Source: Pseudomonas fluorescens (GTDB lineage Bacteria > Pseudomonadota > Gammaproteobacteria > Pseudomonadales > Pseudomonadaceae). From it: 64,000 nt of DNA. Below the pieces are notes generated by a model. The model was not told the DNA's origin. It saw only the letters and a list, made by a program, of their open reading frames with translations, and searched no databases. The position numbers were made by a program, and so were the translations under genes. Position 1 is the first letter of the stretch. Each line of letters opens with the position of its first letter. Of this stretch, positions 35,570 to 44,273 are shown piece by piece. The stretch is taken from positions 151,042-215,041 of the forward strand of contig NZ_JSAK01000004.1 in NCBI RefSeq assembly GCF_000802965.1, written 5' to 3'.

Positions 35570-36526
35570 TCATGGCTTGAAAGCGGCTTCACCTCCATGC
35601 AGTTGTTGATCGGCGTGATAGGACGAGCGCACCAGCGGCCCGGAAGCGACGTTCTTGAAGCCCATTCGCGCGCCTTCCTCGGCGAACCAGGCAAACACGT
35701 CCGGGTGCACGAAACGTTGCACTGGCAAGTGGCTGCGAGAGGGTTGCAGGTACTGGCCGAGGGTGAGCATGTCGATCTCGTGCTCGCGCATGCGCTGCAT
35801 GACCTCGATGACTTCTTCGTCGGTTTCGCCAAGGCCCAGCATCAGGCCCGACTTGGTGGGCACATGCGGGACCGATTGCTTGAACTTCTGCAGCAAGTCC
35901 AGCGACCACTCGAAGTCCGAACCCGGTCGCGCGGCTTTGTACAGGCGCGGCACGGTTTCCAGATTGTGGTTGAACACGTCCGGCGGTTCGCTGGCGGTGA
36001 TCGCCAGGGCCACGTCCATGCGCCCGCGATAATCCGGCACCAGGGTTTCCAGTTGAATGCCCGGCGACAGCTTGCGGATTTCCCGCAGGCAATCGACAAA
36101 GTGCTGCGCGCCGCCGTCGCGCAAATCATCGCGATCCACCGAGGTGATCACCACGTATTTAAGGCGTAGCTCGGCGATGGCCACAGCCAGGTTGCTCGGC
36201 TCGTTGACGTCCAGTGGTTTCGGGCGACCGTGGCCGACGTCGCAGAATGGGCAGCGACGGGTGCAGATGTCGCCCATGATCATGAACGTCGCCGTGCCTG
36301 CGGAAAAACACTCGCCGAGGTTCGGGCAGGAGGCTTCTTCGCAGACACTGTGCAGCTTGTGTTTGCGCAGCAATTGTTTGATGCGGTCGACCTCGGGGGA
36401 GATCGGCATGCGCACCCGAATCCAGTCGGGTTTGCGCGGGAATTCATCGGTGGGGATGATCTTCACCGGAATCCGCGCGACTTTTTCTGCACCGCGCAGT
36501 TTGGTGCCGACTTGCACTGTGTTCAT
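35570..36526 (-). CDS. lipA: Lipoyl synthase (copy in the glycine-cleavage cluster)
   Basis: This 318-residue radical-SAM enzyme inserts two sulfurs into octanoyl-lysine of GcvH and 2-oxoacid dehydrogenases. The auxiliary cluster motif [12 protein letters not shown] and the radical-SAM motif [10 protein letters not shown] are both present, as is the C-terminal RSSYHA serine. Start [12 protein letters not shown] at 36526. Pseudomonads usually have lipA beside lipB elsewhere, so this is probably a second copy serving the adjacent gcvH. Confidence 0.94.
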   Translation of the reverse strand: MNTVQVGTKLRGAEKVARIPVKIIPTDEFPRKPDWIRVRMPISPEVDRIKQLLRKHKLHSVCEEASCPNLGECFSAGTATFMIMGDICTRRCPFCDVGHGRPKPLDVNEPSNLAVAIAELRLKYVVITSVDRDDLRDGGAQHFVDCLREIRKLSPGIQLETLVPDYRGRMDVALAITASEPPDVFNHNLETVPRLYKAARPGSDFEWSLDLLQKFKQSVPHVPTKSGLMLGLGETDEEVIEVMQRMREHEIDMLTLGQYLQPSRSHLPVQRFVHPDVFAWFAEEGARMGFKNVASGPLVRSSYHADQQLHGGEAAFKP

Positions 36527-36560
36527 AGGTTTCCCCAAGTTCTGTCAAACAAAATACGGA

Positions 36561-36649
36561 CCTGGAGCAAGCTTGTTCGCGATCACGGTGCAACATTCAA
36601 CATTGATGTCGACTGACACTGCGCTATCGCGAGCAAGCTTGCTCCTACA
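36561..36649. repeat. REPIN, family E (GGAGCAAGCTTGCTCGCGAT)
   Basis: CTGGAGCAAGCTTGTTCGCGAT faces ATCGCGAGCAAGCTTGCTCC with one mismatch. It lies between lipA and glyA. Confidence 0.85.
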
Positions 36650-36665
36650 AGTTTGTGTGGTGCAT

Positions 36666-37934
36666 TCAGTCGCGGTAGACCGGGAAATCGCTGCACATGG
36701 CCGCCACCTGCCGCGCTACCTGAGCCTCGACATCGGCATCGCCGAGGTGATCGAGGATGTCGCAGATCCAGCCCGCCAGTTCGATGCTCTGGGCTTCCTT
36801 GAATCCACGGCTGGTGATCGCCGGGGTGCCGATGCGCAAGCCTGATGTCACGAACGGCGATTGCGGATCGTTCGGCACCGCGTTCTTGTTCACGGTGATG
36901 CCGGCACGGCTGAGGGCGGCGTCGGCGTCCTTGCCGGTCAGGCCCTGGCGGATCAGGCTGACCAGGAACAGGTGGTTGTCGGTGCCACCGGACACCACGT
37001 CATAGCCACGGTCGATGAACACTTTGGCCATCGCCTGAGCGTTGCGGATCACTTGGGTCTGATAGGCCTTGAACGCCGGCTCCAGCGCTTCCTTAAAGCA
37101 CACGGCCTTGGCGGCGATCACGTGCATCAGCGGGCCGCCCTGGCCGCCGGGGAACACGGCGGCGTTGAGTTTTTTCTCCAGTTCGGCATTGGCCTTGGCC
37201 AGGATCAGCCCGCCACGGGGACCGCGCAGGGTCTTGTGGGTCGTGGTGGTGACCACGTCGGCATAGGGCAGCGGATTCGGGTACAGACCGGTGGCCACCA
37301 GCCCGGCGACGTGGGCCATGTCGACGAACAGGTAAGCGCCGACCTTGTCGGCGATCTCCCGGAAGCGCGGGAAGTCCAGGGTCTTCGAGTAGGCGGAGAA
37401 ACCGGCGATGATCATCTTCGGCTGGTGCTCGACCGCCAGACGCTCGACTTCGTCGTAGTCGATCAGGCCGGTGTCGGTGTCGATACCGTATTGCACCGCG
37501 TTGTAGAGCTTGCCGGAAAAACTCACCTTGGCGCCGTGGGTCAGGTGGCCGCCGTGGGCCAGGCTCATGCCGAGCACGGTGTCGCCGGCCTGCAGCAACG
37601 CCAGATAAACCGCGGCGTTGGCCTGGCTGCCGGAGTGCGGCTGGACGTTGGCGTAATCGGCGCCGAACAATTGCTTGGCGCGGTCGATGGCCAGTTGTTC
37701 GACCACATCGACATGCTCGCAGCCGCCGTAATAACGCTTGCCCGGATAGCCTTCGGCGTACTTGTTGGTCAGGCCGCTGCCTTGGGCTTCCATCACCCGT
37801 TGGCTGGTGTAGTTTTCCGAAGCGATCAGTTCGATGTGGTGTTCCTGCCGCGCATCCTCGGCGTTGATCGCCGCCAGCAGTTCGTCGTCGTAGCCTTTGA
37901 TCTGGTCCTGCTTGCTAAAGAAGGTGCTGAACAT
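36666..37934 (-). CDS. glyA: Serine hydroxymethyltransferase (second-type copy, GlyA2)
   Basis: This 422-residue PLP enzyme interconverts serine and glycine with tetrahydrofolate. The PLP-lysine motif [14 protein letters not shown] is intact. It lies 43 bp downstream of gcvH, in the same direction. In P. aeruginosa the equivalent operon has gcvP between gcvH and glyA (from memory), and here nothing lies between them. It probably supplies serine from glycine-derived one-carbon units. Confidence 0.95.
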   Translation of the reverse strand: MFSTFFSKQDQIKGYDDELLAAINAEDARQEHHIELIASENYTSQRVMEAQGSGLTNKYAEGYPGKRYYGGCEHVDVVEQLAIDRAKQLFGADYANVQPHSGSQANAAVYLALLQAGDTVLGMSLAHGGHLTHGAKVSFSGKLYNAVQYGIDTDTGLIDYDEVERLAVEHQPKMIIAGFSAYSKTLDFPRFREIADKVGAYLFVDMAHVAGLVATGLYPNPLPYADVVTTTTHKTLRGPRGGLILAKANAELEKKLNAAVFPGGQGGPLMHVIAAKAVCFKEALEPAFKAYQTQVIRNAQAMAKVFIDRGYDVVSGGTDNHLFLVSLIRQGLTGKDADAALSRAGITVNKNAVPNDPQSPFVTSGLRIGTPAITSRGFKEAQSIELAGWICDILDHLGDADVEAQVARQVAAMCSDFPVYRD

Positions 37935-37977
37935 AGTGGGGGCCTTTTGTGGATTCAGGAAATGCGTAAGGGGGGCT

Positions 37978-38361
37978 TCAAGCGTCGGCGTGTTCTGCGG
38001 TCAGGCGTTGATAGGCGTCTTGATCCATCAAGTCGCTCATGGCCTCGACATCGACCGGTTTGAAGCGAAAGAACCAGCCTTCGCCCAATGGGTCTTCGTT
38101 GACCAGTTCCGGGGTGTCCTCGAGCGTCGCGTTGATCTCGACCACTTCGCCGTCCAGTGGCATGCCGATGCTGCTGGCAGCTTTCACCGACTCCAGCACC
38201 GACACTTGCGCACCCGTGTCGAAGCTGCCGACCTCAGGCACTTGTACAAACACCACATCGCCCAACGCCTGCTGGGCAAACTCGGTGATGCCGACCGTGA
38301 CCAGGCCATTGCTTTCAAGGCGCAACCATTCGTGATCAACGGTGAAACGCAATTCGCTCAT
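37978..38361 (-). CDS. gcvH: Glycine cleavage system H protein
   Basis: This 127-residue lipoyl carrier has its lipoylation lysine at K60 (VLESVKAAS). It shuttles the aminomethyl group between P, T and L proteins, none of which is encoded in the window. AAGGAG lies just upstream of the ATG at 38361. A full-consensus sigma-54 promoter lies 60 bp upstream and the cognate-type activator gene follows, so it is very likely GcsR-activated. Confidence 0.96.
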   Translation of the reverse strand: MSELRFTVDHEWLRLESNGLVTVGITEFAQQALGDVVFVQVPEVGSFDTGAQVSVLESVKAASSIGMPLDGEVVEINATLEDTPELVNEDPLGEGWFFRFKPVDVEAMSDLMDQDAYQRLTAEHADA

Positions 38362-38383
38362 ATCAACTCCTTATTGTTTTTTA

Positions 38384-38405
38384 CGCTCGCGGCAGGCGGC
38401 GAGCG
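38384..38405 (-). other. Hairpin in the gcvH leader
   Basis: CGCTCGC and GCGAGCG (7-bp perfect stem, 8-nt loop) would lie at the 5' end of a transcript from the sigma-54 promoter. It may stabilise the mRNA. Confidence 0.45.
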
Positions 38406-38420
38406 GGGTTGGAGGAGTGA

Positions 38421-38437
38421 TAGCAAGGGTGGTGCCA
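38421..38437 (-). promoter_or_regulatory. Sigma-54 promoter of gcvH-glyA-lipA
   Basis: The minus strand reads TGGCAC-CACCC-TTGCTA, which matches the -24/-12 consensus TGGCAC-N5-TTGC(A/T) at every conserved position with correct spacing. It lies 60 bp upstream of the gcvH start and points at it. An enhancer-binding protein of the TyrR type is encoded just upstream. Confidence 0.9.
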
Positions 38438-38501
38438 AGGTTGATTAATTGTTGTAATTCAATGGCTTGAAGTTATTTTGTGAGGTGCGAGAGATCTCAT
38501 C

Positions 38502-38519
38502 CGTATTGAAATCAATACA
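38502..38519. promoter_or_regulatory. 18-bp palindrome 1, candidate GcsR site
   Basis: Read on the minus strand: TGTATTG-ATTT-CAATACG, a 7-4-7 palindrome. It lies about 65 bp upstream of the -24 element, a usual enhancer distance. Confidence 0.6.
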
Positions 38520-38588
38520 GGCAAGCAGGGTTGCGGGCGCAGGTGCGGTAATTGCTGCGGGGAACGGTTTGTCTTGATTTCGCTACGC

Positions 38589-38606
38589 TGTATCGATTTG
38601 CATACG
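38589..38606. promoter_or_regulatory. 18-bp palindrome 2, candidate GcsR site
   Basis: Read on the plus strand: TGTATCG-ATTT-GCATACG. It has the same 7-4-7 layout and ATTT spacer as palindrome 1, 87 bp from it (about eight helical turns). Confidence 0.55.
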
Positions 38607-38631
38607 ACGAATTCAGCAACCACACCAATCC

Positions 38632-38725
38632 CCTGTGGGAGCGAGCCTGCTCGCGATTGCGGTGTGACAGGCAAAATTGATATCGACTGACACGGCCTCA
38701 TCGCGAGCAGGCTCGCTCCCACAGG
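38632..38725. repeat. REPIN, family E
   Basis: CCTGTGGGAGCGAGCCTGCT and AGCAGGCTCGCTCCCACAGG are exact inverted arms. It sits between the palindromes and the gcsR stop. Confidence 0.92.
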
Positions 38726-38764
38726 GGGCATGTGTTGTCGGTGAAAATGTGTTCTGGCTGAGGA

Positions 38765-40273
38765 TCAGGGCTTGGCCGGAATCCCGTACTTGCGCAACCG
38801 AATGGCGATGGCGCTGTGGGAGGTTTGCAATCGTGCCGCGAGCAAGCGGCTGGACGGATAGCTGCGATACAGCTTCTCCAGCAGGTTCTTTTCAAACCCT
38901 TCGACTGCATCCTCCAGGCTACCCACCTCACCATCGTTCTGCCGCTCTACAGCGGTTCTGGCAATGTCGAGATCGTCCAGGTCCACCAGCGGGTTTTCGC
39001 AAATCGCCGCCGCGCGAAAGATCACGTTTTGCAATTGCCTCACGTTGCCCGGCCAGCGGTTGCCGAGCAGGGCGGGGAAGGTGCTGGGTGCCAGGCGGCA
39101 GACCGGGCGCTGGATCTGCGCGCAGGCTTGCTGCATGAAGTGCTGGGCCATCAACAGGATGTCGTGACCGCGTTCGCGCAACGGCGGCACTTGCAGGTTG
39201 AGCACGTTGAGGCGGTAGAACAGGTCTTCGCGAAAGTGACCTTCGCTGACCATTTTTTCCAGGTCGCGGTGGGTTGCGCTGAGGATCCGTACGTTGACCT
39301 TCACCTCACGGTCACCCCCCACGCGACGGAAGCAACCATCGCTCAAAAAGCGCAGCAATTTGGCCTGCAAGTACGGCGACATTTCCCCCACTTCATCGAG
39401 AAACACCGTGCCCTGATCGGCCAGTTCCAGCAGGCCGAGCTTGCCGCCCCGTTGCGCGCCGGTGAACGCACCGGGGGCGTAGCCGAACAGTTCGCTCTCG
39501 GCCAGGCTTTCCGGCAGCGCCGCGCAGTTCAAGGCCAGGAACGGCTTTTCATGGCGCCCGCTGATCGCATGACAAGCGCGGGCCACCAGTTCCTTGCCGG
39601 TGCCGGTTTCACCCTGGATCAGCAGCGGCGCATCGAGGGCCGCCACCCGCTGAGCCCGGGCCTTCAGCGCACGGATCGGCGGCGATTCGCCCAACAGCGC
39701 ATCGAAGCCTTCGGCGTGATCGTGATGCAGTGCCGACAGGCGTTCGCCGATGCGGTTCGGTTGATACAGGGTGAGCAGGGCGCCGGCATCGGTGATCGGC
39801 ATGGCGTCGAGCAAAAAGGTGTGGCCGCCGAGGCTGACTTCGCGCATCGGCAAGCGGAAGCCGTGGGCGATCAGTGTGGGTTGCAAATCGGCATCATCGA
39901 ACAGCGCGGACAGCGATTCTCCGGCCGGTTCGCGACCGCACAGCGCGATCAGCGCCGGGTTGGCCAGCAACACATGACCGCGATCATCCACCGCCAGTAC
40001 CGGGTCGGAACTGGCCGCGAGCAAGGCATCCAGTTGCAGGCGCCGGCGCTGGCCCGGAAGGATGTCGACCATGGTCACCGCTTGCACGCCTTGCACGCCG
40101 AACAGGGCCTCGCGCAACTCTTCCAGCACCTCGGCACCGAGGGTTGGCGCATCGATGTAAACGTTCGGTGGCACCATCTCCACGGCGTCCAGGTTGAAGC
40201 TGCGTCCGCCGAGCAGGGCCAGGACTTCTTGGGTGATGCCGACGCGGTCGATGAAGGTAACGTGGATGCGCAT
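38765..40273 (-). CDS. gcsR: TyrR-like sigma-54-dependent activator, GcsR type
   Basis: This 502-residue regulator has an N-terminal ACT domain (1 to about 72), a PAS domain (about 77-180) and a sigma-54-interacting AAA+ domain (about 190-430) with Walker A GETGTGKE (221-228) and GAFTGA (268-273). A C-terminal TyrR/Fis-type helix-turn-helix (SSRLLAARLQTSHSAIAIRL) ends it. In P. aeruginosa GcsR activates the glycine-cleavage operon in response to glycine. Position and promoter support the same role here. The alternative is a PhhR/TyrR-type aromatic regulator, less likely by context. Confidence 0.88.
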   Translation of the reverse strand: MRIHVTFIDRVGITQEVLALLGGRSFNLDAVEMVPPNVYIDAPTLGAEVLEELREALFGVQGVQAVTMVDILPGQRRRLQLDALLAASSDPVLAVDDRGHVLLANPALIALCGREPAGESLSALFDDADLQPTLIAHGFRLPMREVSLGGHTFLLDAMPITDAGALLTLYQPNRIGERLSALHHDHAEGFDALLGESPPIRALKARAQRVAALDAPLLIQGETGTGKELVARACHAISGRHEKPFLALNCAALPESLAESELFGYAPGAFTGAQRGGKLGLLELADQGTVFLDEVGEMSPYLQAKLLRFLSDGCFRRVGGDREVKVNVRILSATHRDLEKMVSEGHFREDLFYRLNVLNLQVPPLRERGHDILLMAQHFMQQACAQIQRPVCRLAPSTFPALLGNRWPGNVRQLQNVIFRAAAICENPLVDLDDLDIARTAVERQNDGEVGSLEDAVEGFEKNLLEKLYRSYPSSRLLAARLQTSHSAIAIRLRKYGIPAKP

Positions 40274-40342
40274 GACGAGCCTGCAAGATGGGCGAACTGA
40301 AATCAGTATGCAGGGCGAAATTTGAATTTGGCGAGCGTCACG

Positions 40343-41257
40343 TTATGCCTGCCCGGATTTACGGGCACTGGCGGCCAGGTCTTCGAGGAATGCCTGGAGG
40401 ATCGGCGGCGGCGCAACGCCGCGTCGGGTGATCACGTCGAACGGCGATTTCAGACGCAGGCTGGCCGGCGCCAATTGGTGCATCTCGCCACTCTTGACCC
40501 ATTGCGCAGCGAAGTGCTCAGGCAGAAAACCCAGGTAGGCGCCGGAGATGATCAGGATCGCCGTGGCTTCGATGTTGTCCACGGTGGCCGCCGCTTTGCT
40601 CACGCCCAAGTGTTCGAGGTCGTATTGCTGCATGTAGCCACGCACCACGATCCGCCCCGCAGCGACTTCTTCGAGCAGTTCCTCGCCCTCGGCAAGGCTC
40701 CCGTACAACGGGTGCCGCCGCCCGCAATACAAGCCCAGGGCTTCCTGATACAGCGGTGATTGCAGCAGGCCCGGGACATGGATCGGGAAGTGCCCGATGG
40801 CCAGGTGCAAGCGGCCGTCGAGCACCCGTTCTTCCAGCTCGGCGGGGGTGCCGACGTAGACGTTGAGGTGTACATCGTGCCCGCGCGATACGAAGCGTTG
40901 AGTAGTGCGCGGGATCGGCGAGTCCGGGTCGGTAATCGTCGTGTCGATGATCCCAAGGTTGAGCTTGCCGCTGATGTGCTGCTTGAGTACGTCGGCGTCC
41001 ATGCAGAAGTTTTCCACCGCCGAGAGCAGGCGCTGAGTGGCTTCATGGATCGCCACGCCTTGTTCGGTCAGGCGAAAGCCGCTGCGCCCGCGTTGGCAGA
41101 GTTTGACCCCGAGCCGGGTTTCCAGGTGGGTCATTTGTTCGCTGATGGTCGACTGGCCGGCGTTCAACGCCGCTTGCGCGGCCGAGAAGCCGCCGCAGCG
41201 GACGATCGTGGCAAATACCCGAAGTAGCTTCAGGTCGACATCGTGCAGTTGAATCAC
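40343..41257 (-). CDS. LysR-type regulator of the ureohydrolase operon
   Basis: This 304-residue protein has an N-terminal winged HTH (FATIVRCGGFSAAQAALNAG, then QSTISEQMTHLETRLG) and a periplasmic-binding-type effector domain. It is divergent from the ureohydrolase gene over 151 bp. A 6-3-6 palindrome with a T-N11-A core sits in that gap, so it probably controls both directions. The effector is presumably the substrate of the neighbouring operon. Confidence 0.9.
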   Translation of the reverse strand: MIQLHDVDLKLLRVFATIVRCGGFSAAQAALNAGQSTISEQMTHLETRLGVKLCQRGRSGFRLTEQGVAIHEATQRLLSAVENFCMDADVLKQHISGKLNLGIIDTTITDPDSPIPRTTQRFVSRGHDVHLNVYVGTPAELEERVLDGRLHLAIGHFPIHVPGLLQSPLYQEALGLYCGRRHPLYGSLAEGEELLEEVAAGRIVVRGYMQQYDLEHLGVSKAAATVDNIEATAILIISGAYLGFLPEHFAAQWVKSGEMHQLAPASLRLKSPFDVITRRGVAPPPILQAFLEDLAASARKSGQA

Positions 41258-41281
41258 CTTGGATCTCCCGCGTGTGGATGC

Positions 41282-41296
41282 ATCGGCAATGCCGAT
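41282..41296. promoter_or_regulatory. LysR-type operator
   Basis: ATCGGC-AAT-GCCGAT is a perfect inverted repeat that contains T-N11-A, the classical LysR recognition layout. It is 25 bp upstream of the LysR gene and 113 bp upstream of the ureohydrolase. Confidence 0.6.
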
Positions 41297-41408
41297 ATGA
41301 GTATCTGATGTTTAGCATTTTTTCCACGAAAAGCTGCGCCCATAGTCTTTTCAACGGCGGTCGCCTTGCAGTCCGTCAAGCCGATAACAAGAAGTGGAGA
41401 GGCTAGAA

Positions 41409-42410
41409 ATGTCGAACAACGGTTATGAGTCCGGTCGTCTGAACCTGCCATTCGTGGGTCATTGCACCTTTGGCAAATCCCCGGTGTGCACCGATTGGGA
41501 TGCCCTGGATGCCGACGTTGCGGTGCTCGGTGTGCCCAACGACATGGGCACCCAATGGCGCTCCGGCGCACGTTTCGGACCACGCGGGATTCGCGAGGCA
41601 TCGACGCTGTTTTCCTTCGGCCATGCTGGCGCCTACGACCACGAAGACGACGTCATGTACCTGACTGCTTCAGACCTGCGCATGGTCGACGTCGGTGATG
41701 CCGACATCGTCCACACCGATATGGAAACCAGTAACAAGAACACCGAATACGCCGTGCGCAAGATCCTCGACGCCGGTGTGATGCCAGTGGTACTCGGTGG
41801 CGATCACTCGGTGCATGCCCCGGTGATCAAGGCCTTTGAAGGCCGCGGCCCGATCCACATTATCCACTTCGATGCGCACCTGGATTTCGTCGACGAGCGC
41901 CACGGCGTGCGCTACGGCCACGGCAACCCGCTGCGCCGTGCCTCGGAAATGAACCACATTGTCGGCATGACCCAAATGGGCATCCGCAACGTCTCGTCGT
42001 CCAACCGCGACGACTATGAAGCGGCCCACGAAGCCGGCTCGAAAATCCTCTCGGTGCGCGACGTACGCCGCCTCGGCGTCGACGGTGTACTGGCGCTGAT
42101 CCCGCAGAACATCAACTACTACATCACCATCGACATCGACGGTTTCGACCCGTCCATCGCCCCCGGCACCGGCACCCCGAGCCACGGCGGCTTCCTCTAC
42201 TACGAAGTGCTGGAAATCATCCAGGCCCTGGCCAAGCGCAGCAAAGGCAACATCGTCGGCATGGACCTGGTGGAGGTTGCACCGGTGTACGACCCGACCG
42301 GCATGACCTCGATCCTCGCCGCGCAATTACTGCTCAACAGCATCGGTTTCATCTTCCACGAGCGGGGCAAGGTGCGGGCGGCTGCCGAGAGCGAATCCAT
42401 TCCAGCCTGA
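41409..42410 (+). CDS. Ureohydrolase (agmatinase/guanidino-acid hydrolase family)
   Basis: This 333-residue enzyme of the arginase fold hydrolyses a guanidino group to an amine and urea. The bimetallic ligands are H133 (GGDHSVH), D155, H157 and D159 (HFDAHLDF), and D242 and D244 (IDIDGFDP). It differs from the GbuA and GpuA sequences I remember, so the substrate (agmatine, guanidinobutyrate, guanidinoacetate or another) cannot be read from sequence. It starts at 41409 with GAGAGG upstream, and leads an operon with ALDH, permease and GMC oxidoreductase genes. Confidence 0.88.
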   Translation: MSNNGYESGRLNLPFVGHCTFGKSPVCTDWDALDADVAVLGVPNDMGTQWRSGARFGPRGIREASTLFSFGHAGAYDHEDDVMYLTASDLRMVDVGDADIVHTDMETSNKNTEYAVRKILDAGVMPVVLGGDHSVHAPVIKAFEGRGPIHIIHFDAHLDFVDERHGVRYGHGNPLRRASEMNHIVGMTQMGIRNVSSSNRDDYEAAHEAGSKILSVRDVRRLGVDGVLALIPQNINYYITIDIDGFDPSIAPGTGTPSHGGFLYYEVLEIIQALAKRSKGNIVGMDLVEVAPVYDPTGMTSILAAQLLLNSIGFIFHERGKVRAAAESESIPA

Positions 42411-42464
42411 TCATCGAAACCACAAGACCCGGCAGCACCTGACTGCCGGGCAGAGAGAATAAAA

Positions 42465-43973
42465 ATGGACACGATCGTCAAAAGTTACCTGCAGAAATTC
42501 GGCGTCTCCGAAGCCACCCAGACCTTCCTCAGCAAGGTCCAGAAAATGTTCATCGGCGGTGCCTGGGTCGACGCCAGCGACGGCCAGACTTCCGATGTGA
42601 TCGAGCCGTCCACCGAAGGCCTGATCACCCGCATTCCCATGGGCACCACCGATGACCTGGACCGCGCGGTGCAGGCGGCCCGCGCGCAGTTCGACGGCGG
42701 CGAATGGAGTCAGGCCAAACCGGCGCAACGCGAGCGCATGATGCAGCGCCTGGCGGATCTGATCGAACAGAACGCCGCCGAATTGGCGGAAATTGAATCG
42801 ATCGACATGGGCAAGTCGGTGGCCTTCGCCAAGGATGTCGATATCCAGGGCACCGTCGATACCCTGCGTTACTTCGCCGGTTGGGCGACCAAGCTCCACG
42901 GCCGTACCGTCGAGCCGTCGCTGCCGGGCAATTACCTGGCCTATACCCGCAAGGAAGCGGTGGGTGTGGTCGGCGCCATCGTGCCGTGGAACTTCCCGTT
43001 GCAGACCATGGCCTGGAAACTCGGCGCGGCGTTGGCCACCGGTTGCACTGTGGTGGTGAAACCCGCTGAACTGACTTCGCTGTCGGCCCTGCGTTTTGCC
43101 GAATTGGTGCAGGAAGCGGGCATCCCTGACGGCGTGATCAACATCGTCACCGGGCGCGGCAGTGTGGTCGGCGCAGCCATGGCTACGCACCCCGGCATCG
43201 ACAAACTGACCTTCACCGGATCGACGCCCGTGGGCGTCACCGTCGGCCGCGCAGCGCTGGACGAAATGAAGCGACTAACCCTCGAACTCGGAGGAAAATC
43301 ACCGGTAATCGTGTTCGCCGATGCGGACATTGCGGCCGCTGCGCGAGCGGTGGCCAACGGCGTGTTCTTCAACTCGGGCCAGGTGTGCGACGCCGGTACG
43401 CGGGCTTACATTCATCGCAGTGTCTACGACGAATTCCTGCGCGAACTGATCGCCTACACCCGGACCTTGAAGATCGCGCCCGGCCTGGATCCGGATTGCT
43501 TCATCGGCCCGCTGGTCTCGGCCCTGCAAAAACAGCGCGTGACCGAGTACATCGAGACCGGCAAGCAGGAAGGCGCCGAGCTGGTGTATGGCGGCCAACC
43601 GGTCGATGGCCCTGGCTTCTTCGTCGAGCCGACCATCTTCGCCCATTGCCGCAACGACATGCGCATCGTCCAGGAAGAGATCTTCGGCCCGGTGCTGGTC
43701 ACCGCGCCGTTCGATGATGAGGAAGAGGCGCTGGCCCTGGCCAATGACTCGGTCTTCGGCCTGGCGGCGGCACTCTATTCCAATGACCTTGGAAAGGTGC
43801 ACAGCCTGATCCCACGGTTGAAGGCGGGCTCGGTCTACGTCAACGCCCACGGCACCCTGGACCCGTCGATGCCGTTTGGTGGCTACAAACAGTCCGGGTT
43901 CGGCAAGGATTTGGGCGCGGAGCAGCTTGATTACCTGCTCGAGACCAAAGCGGTGTGGATCACGCTGCCCTGA
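42465..43973 (+). CDS. NAD(P)-dependent aldehyde dehydrogenase
   Basis: This 502-residue ALDH has catalytic Cys308 (SGQVCDAG) and general base Glu274 (LELGGKSP), with the cofactor-binding PWNFPLQTMAWKLGAAL. It resembles the betaine/gamma-aminobutyraldehyde/guanidinobutyraldehyde branch; exact substrate unknown. It lies 54 bp after the ureohydrolase, and probably oxidises the aldehyde made by the GMC enzyme three genes on. Confidence 0.92.
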   Translation: MDTIVKSYLQKFGVSEATQTFLSKVQKMFIGGAWVDASDGQTSDVIEPSTEGLITRIPMGTTDDLDRAVQAARAQFDGGEWSQAKPAQRERMMQRLADLIEQNAAELAEIESIDMGKSVAFAKDVDIQGTVDTLRYFAGWATKLHGRTVEPSLPGNYLAYTRKEAVGVVGAIVPWNFPLQTMAWKLGAALATGCTVVVKPAELTSLSALRFAELVQEAGIPDGVINIVTGRGSVVGAAMATHPGIDKLTFTGSTPVGVTVGRAALDEMKRLTLELGGKSPVIVFADADIAAAARAVANGVFFNSGQVCDAGTRAYIHRSVYDEFLRELIAYTRTLKIAPGLDPDCFIGPLVSALQKQRVTEYIETGKQEGAELVYGGQPVDGPGFFVEPTIFAHCRNDMRIVQEEIFGPVLVTAPFDDEEEALALANDSVFGLAAALYSNDLGKVHSLIPRLKAGSVYVNAHGTLDPSMPFGGYKQSGFGKDLGAEQLDYLLETKAVWITLP

Positions 43974-43988
43974 TAGCCGACCACGGCC

Positions 43989-44072
43989 CCTGTAGGAGCT
44001 GCCGCAGGCTGCGATCTTTTGATCTTGCTTGTAAAAAACAAAAGATCGCAGCCTGCGGCAGTTCCTACAGGG
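43989..44072. repeat. REPIN, family C
   Basis: CCTGTAGGAGCTGCCGCAGG and CCTGCGGCAGTTCCTACAGG (one mismatch), with GCGATCTTTTGATC inside. Located within the operon between ALDH and permease. Confidence 0.9.
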
Positions 44073-44121
44073 ACAGCATTCGGCATGAAGAATCAGCAAC
44101 GGCAAGGAGGCAAAAGGGACA

Positions 44122-44219
44122 CCTGTGGCGAGGGAGCTTGCTCCCGCTGGGTCGCGAAGCGGCCCCCAAAAAAGCGGGACCGCTACGCGCTCCAGCGGGA
44201 GCAAGCTCCCTCGCCACAG
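44122..44219. repeat. REPIN, family B
   Basis: CCTGTGGCGAGGGAGCTTGC faces GCAAGCTCCCTCGCCACAG. It is the second REPIN in the same 300-bp ALDH-permease gap. Confidence 0.92.
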
Positions 44220-44273
44220 AGCCCGAAAGAATGCGGTTTTTTCGTCATGATCTTCCAACAATAAGAGTCCATC

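Noticed and set aside
38362..38460. Glycine riboswitch in the gcvH leader
   Set aside because: Only about 50 nt separate the sigma-54 start site from the gcvH codon, too short for a glycine aptamer; a simple hairpin is all that is seen.
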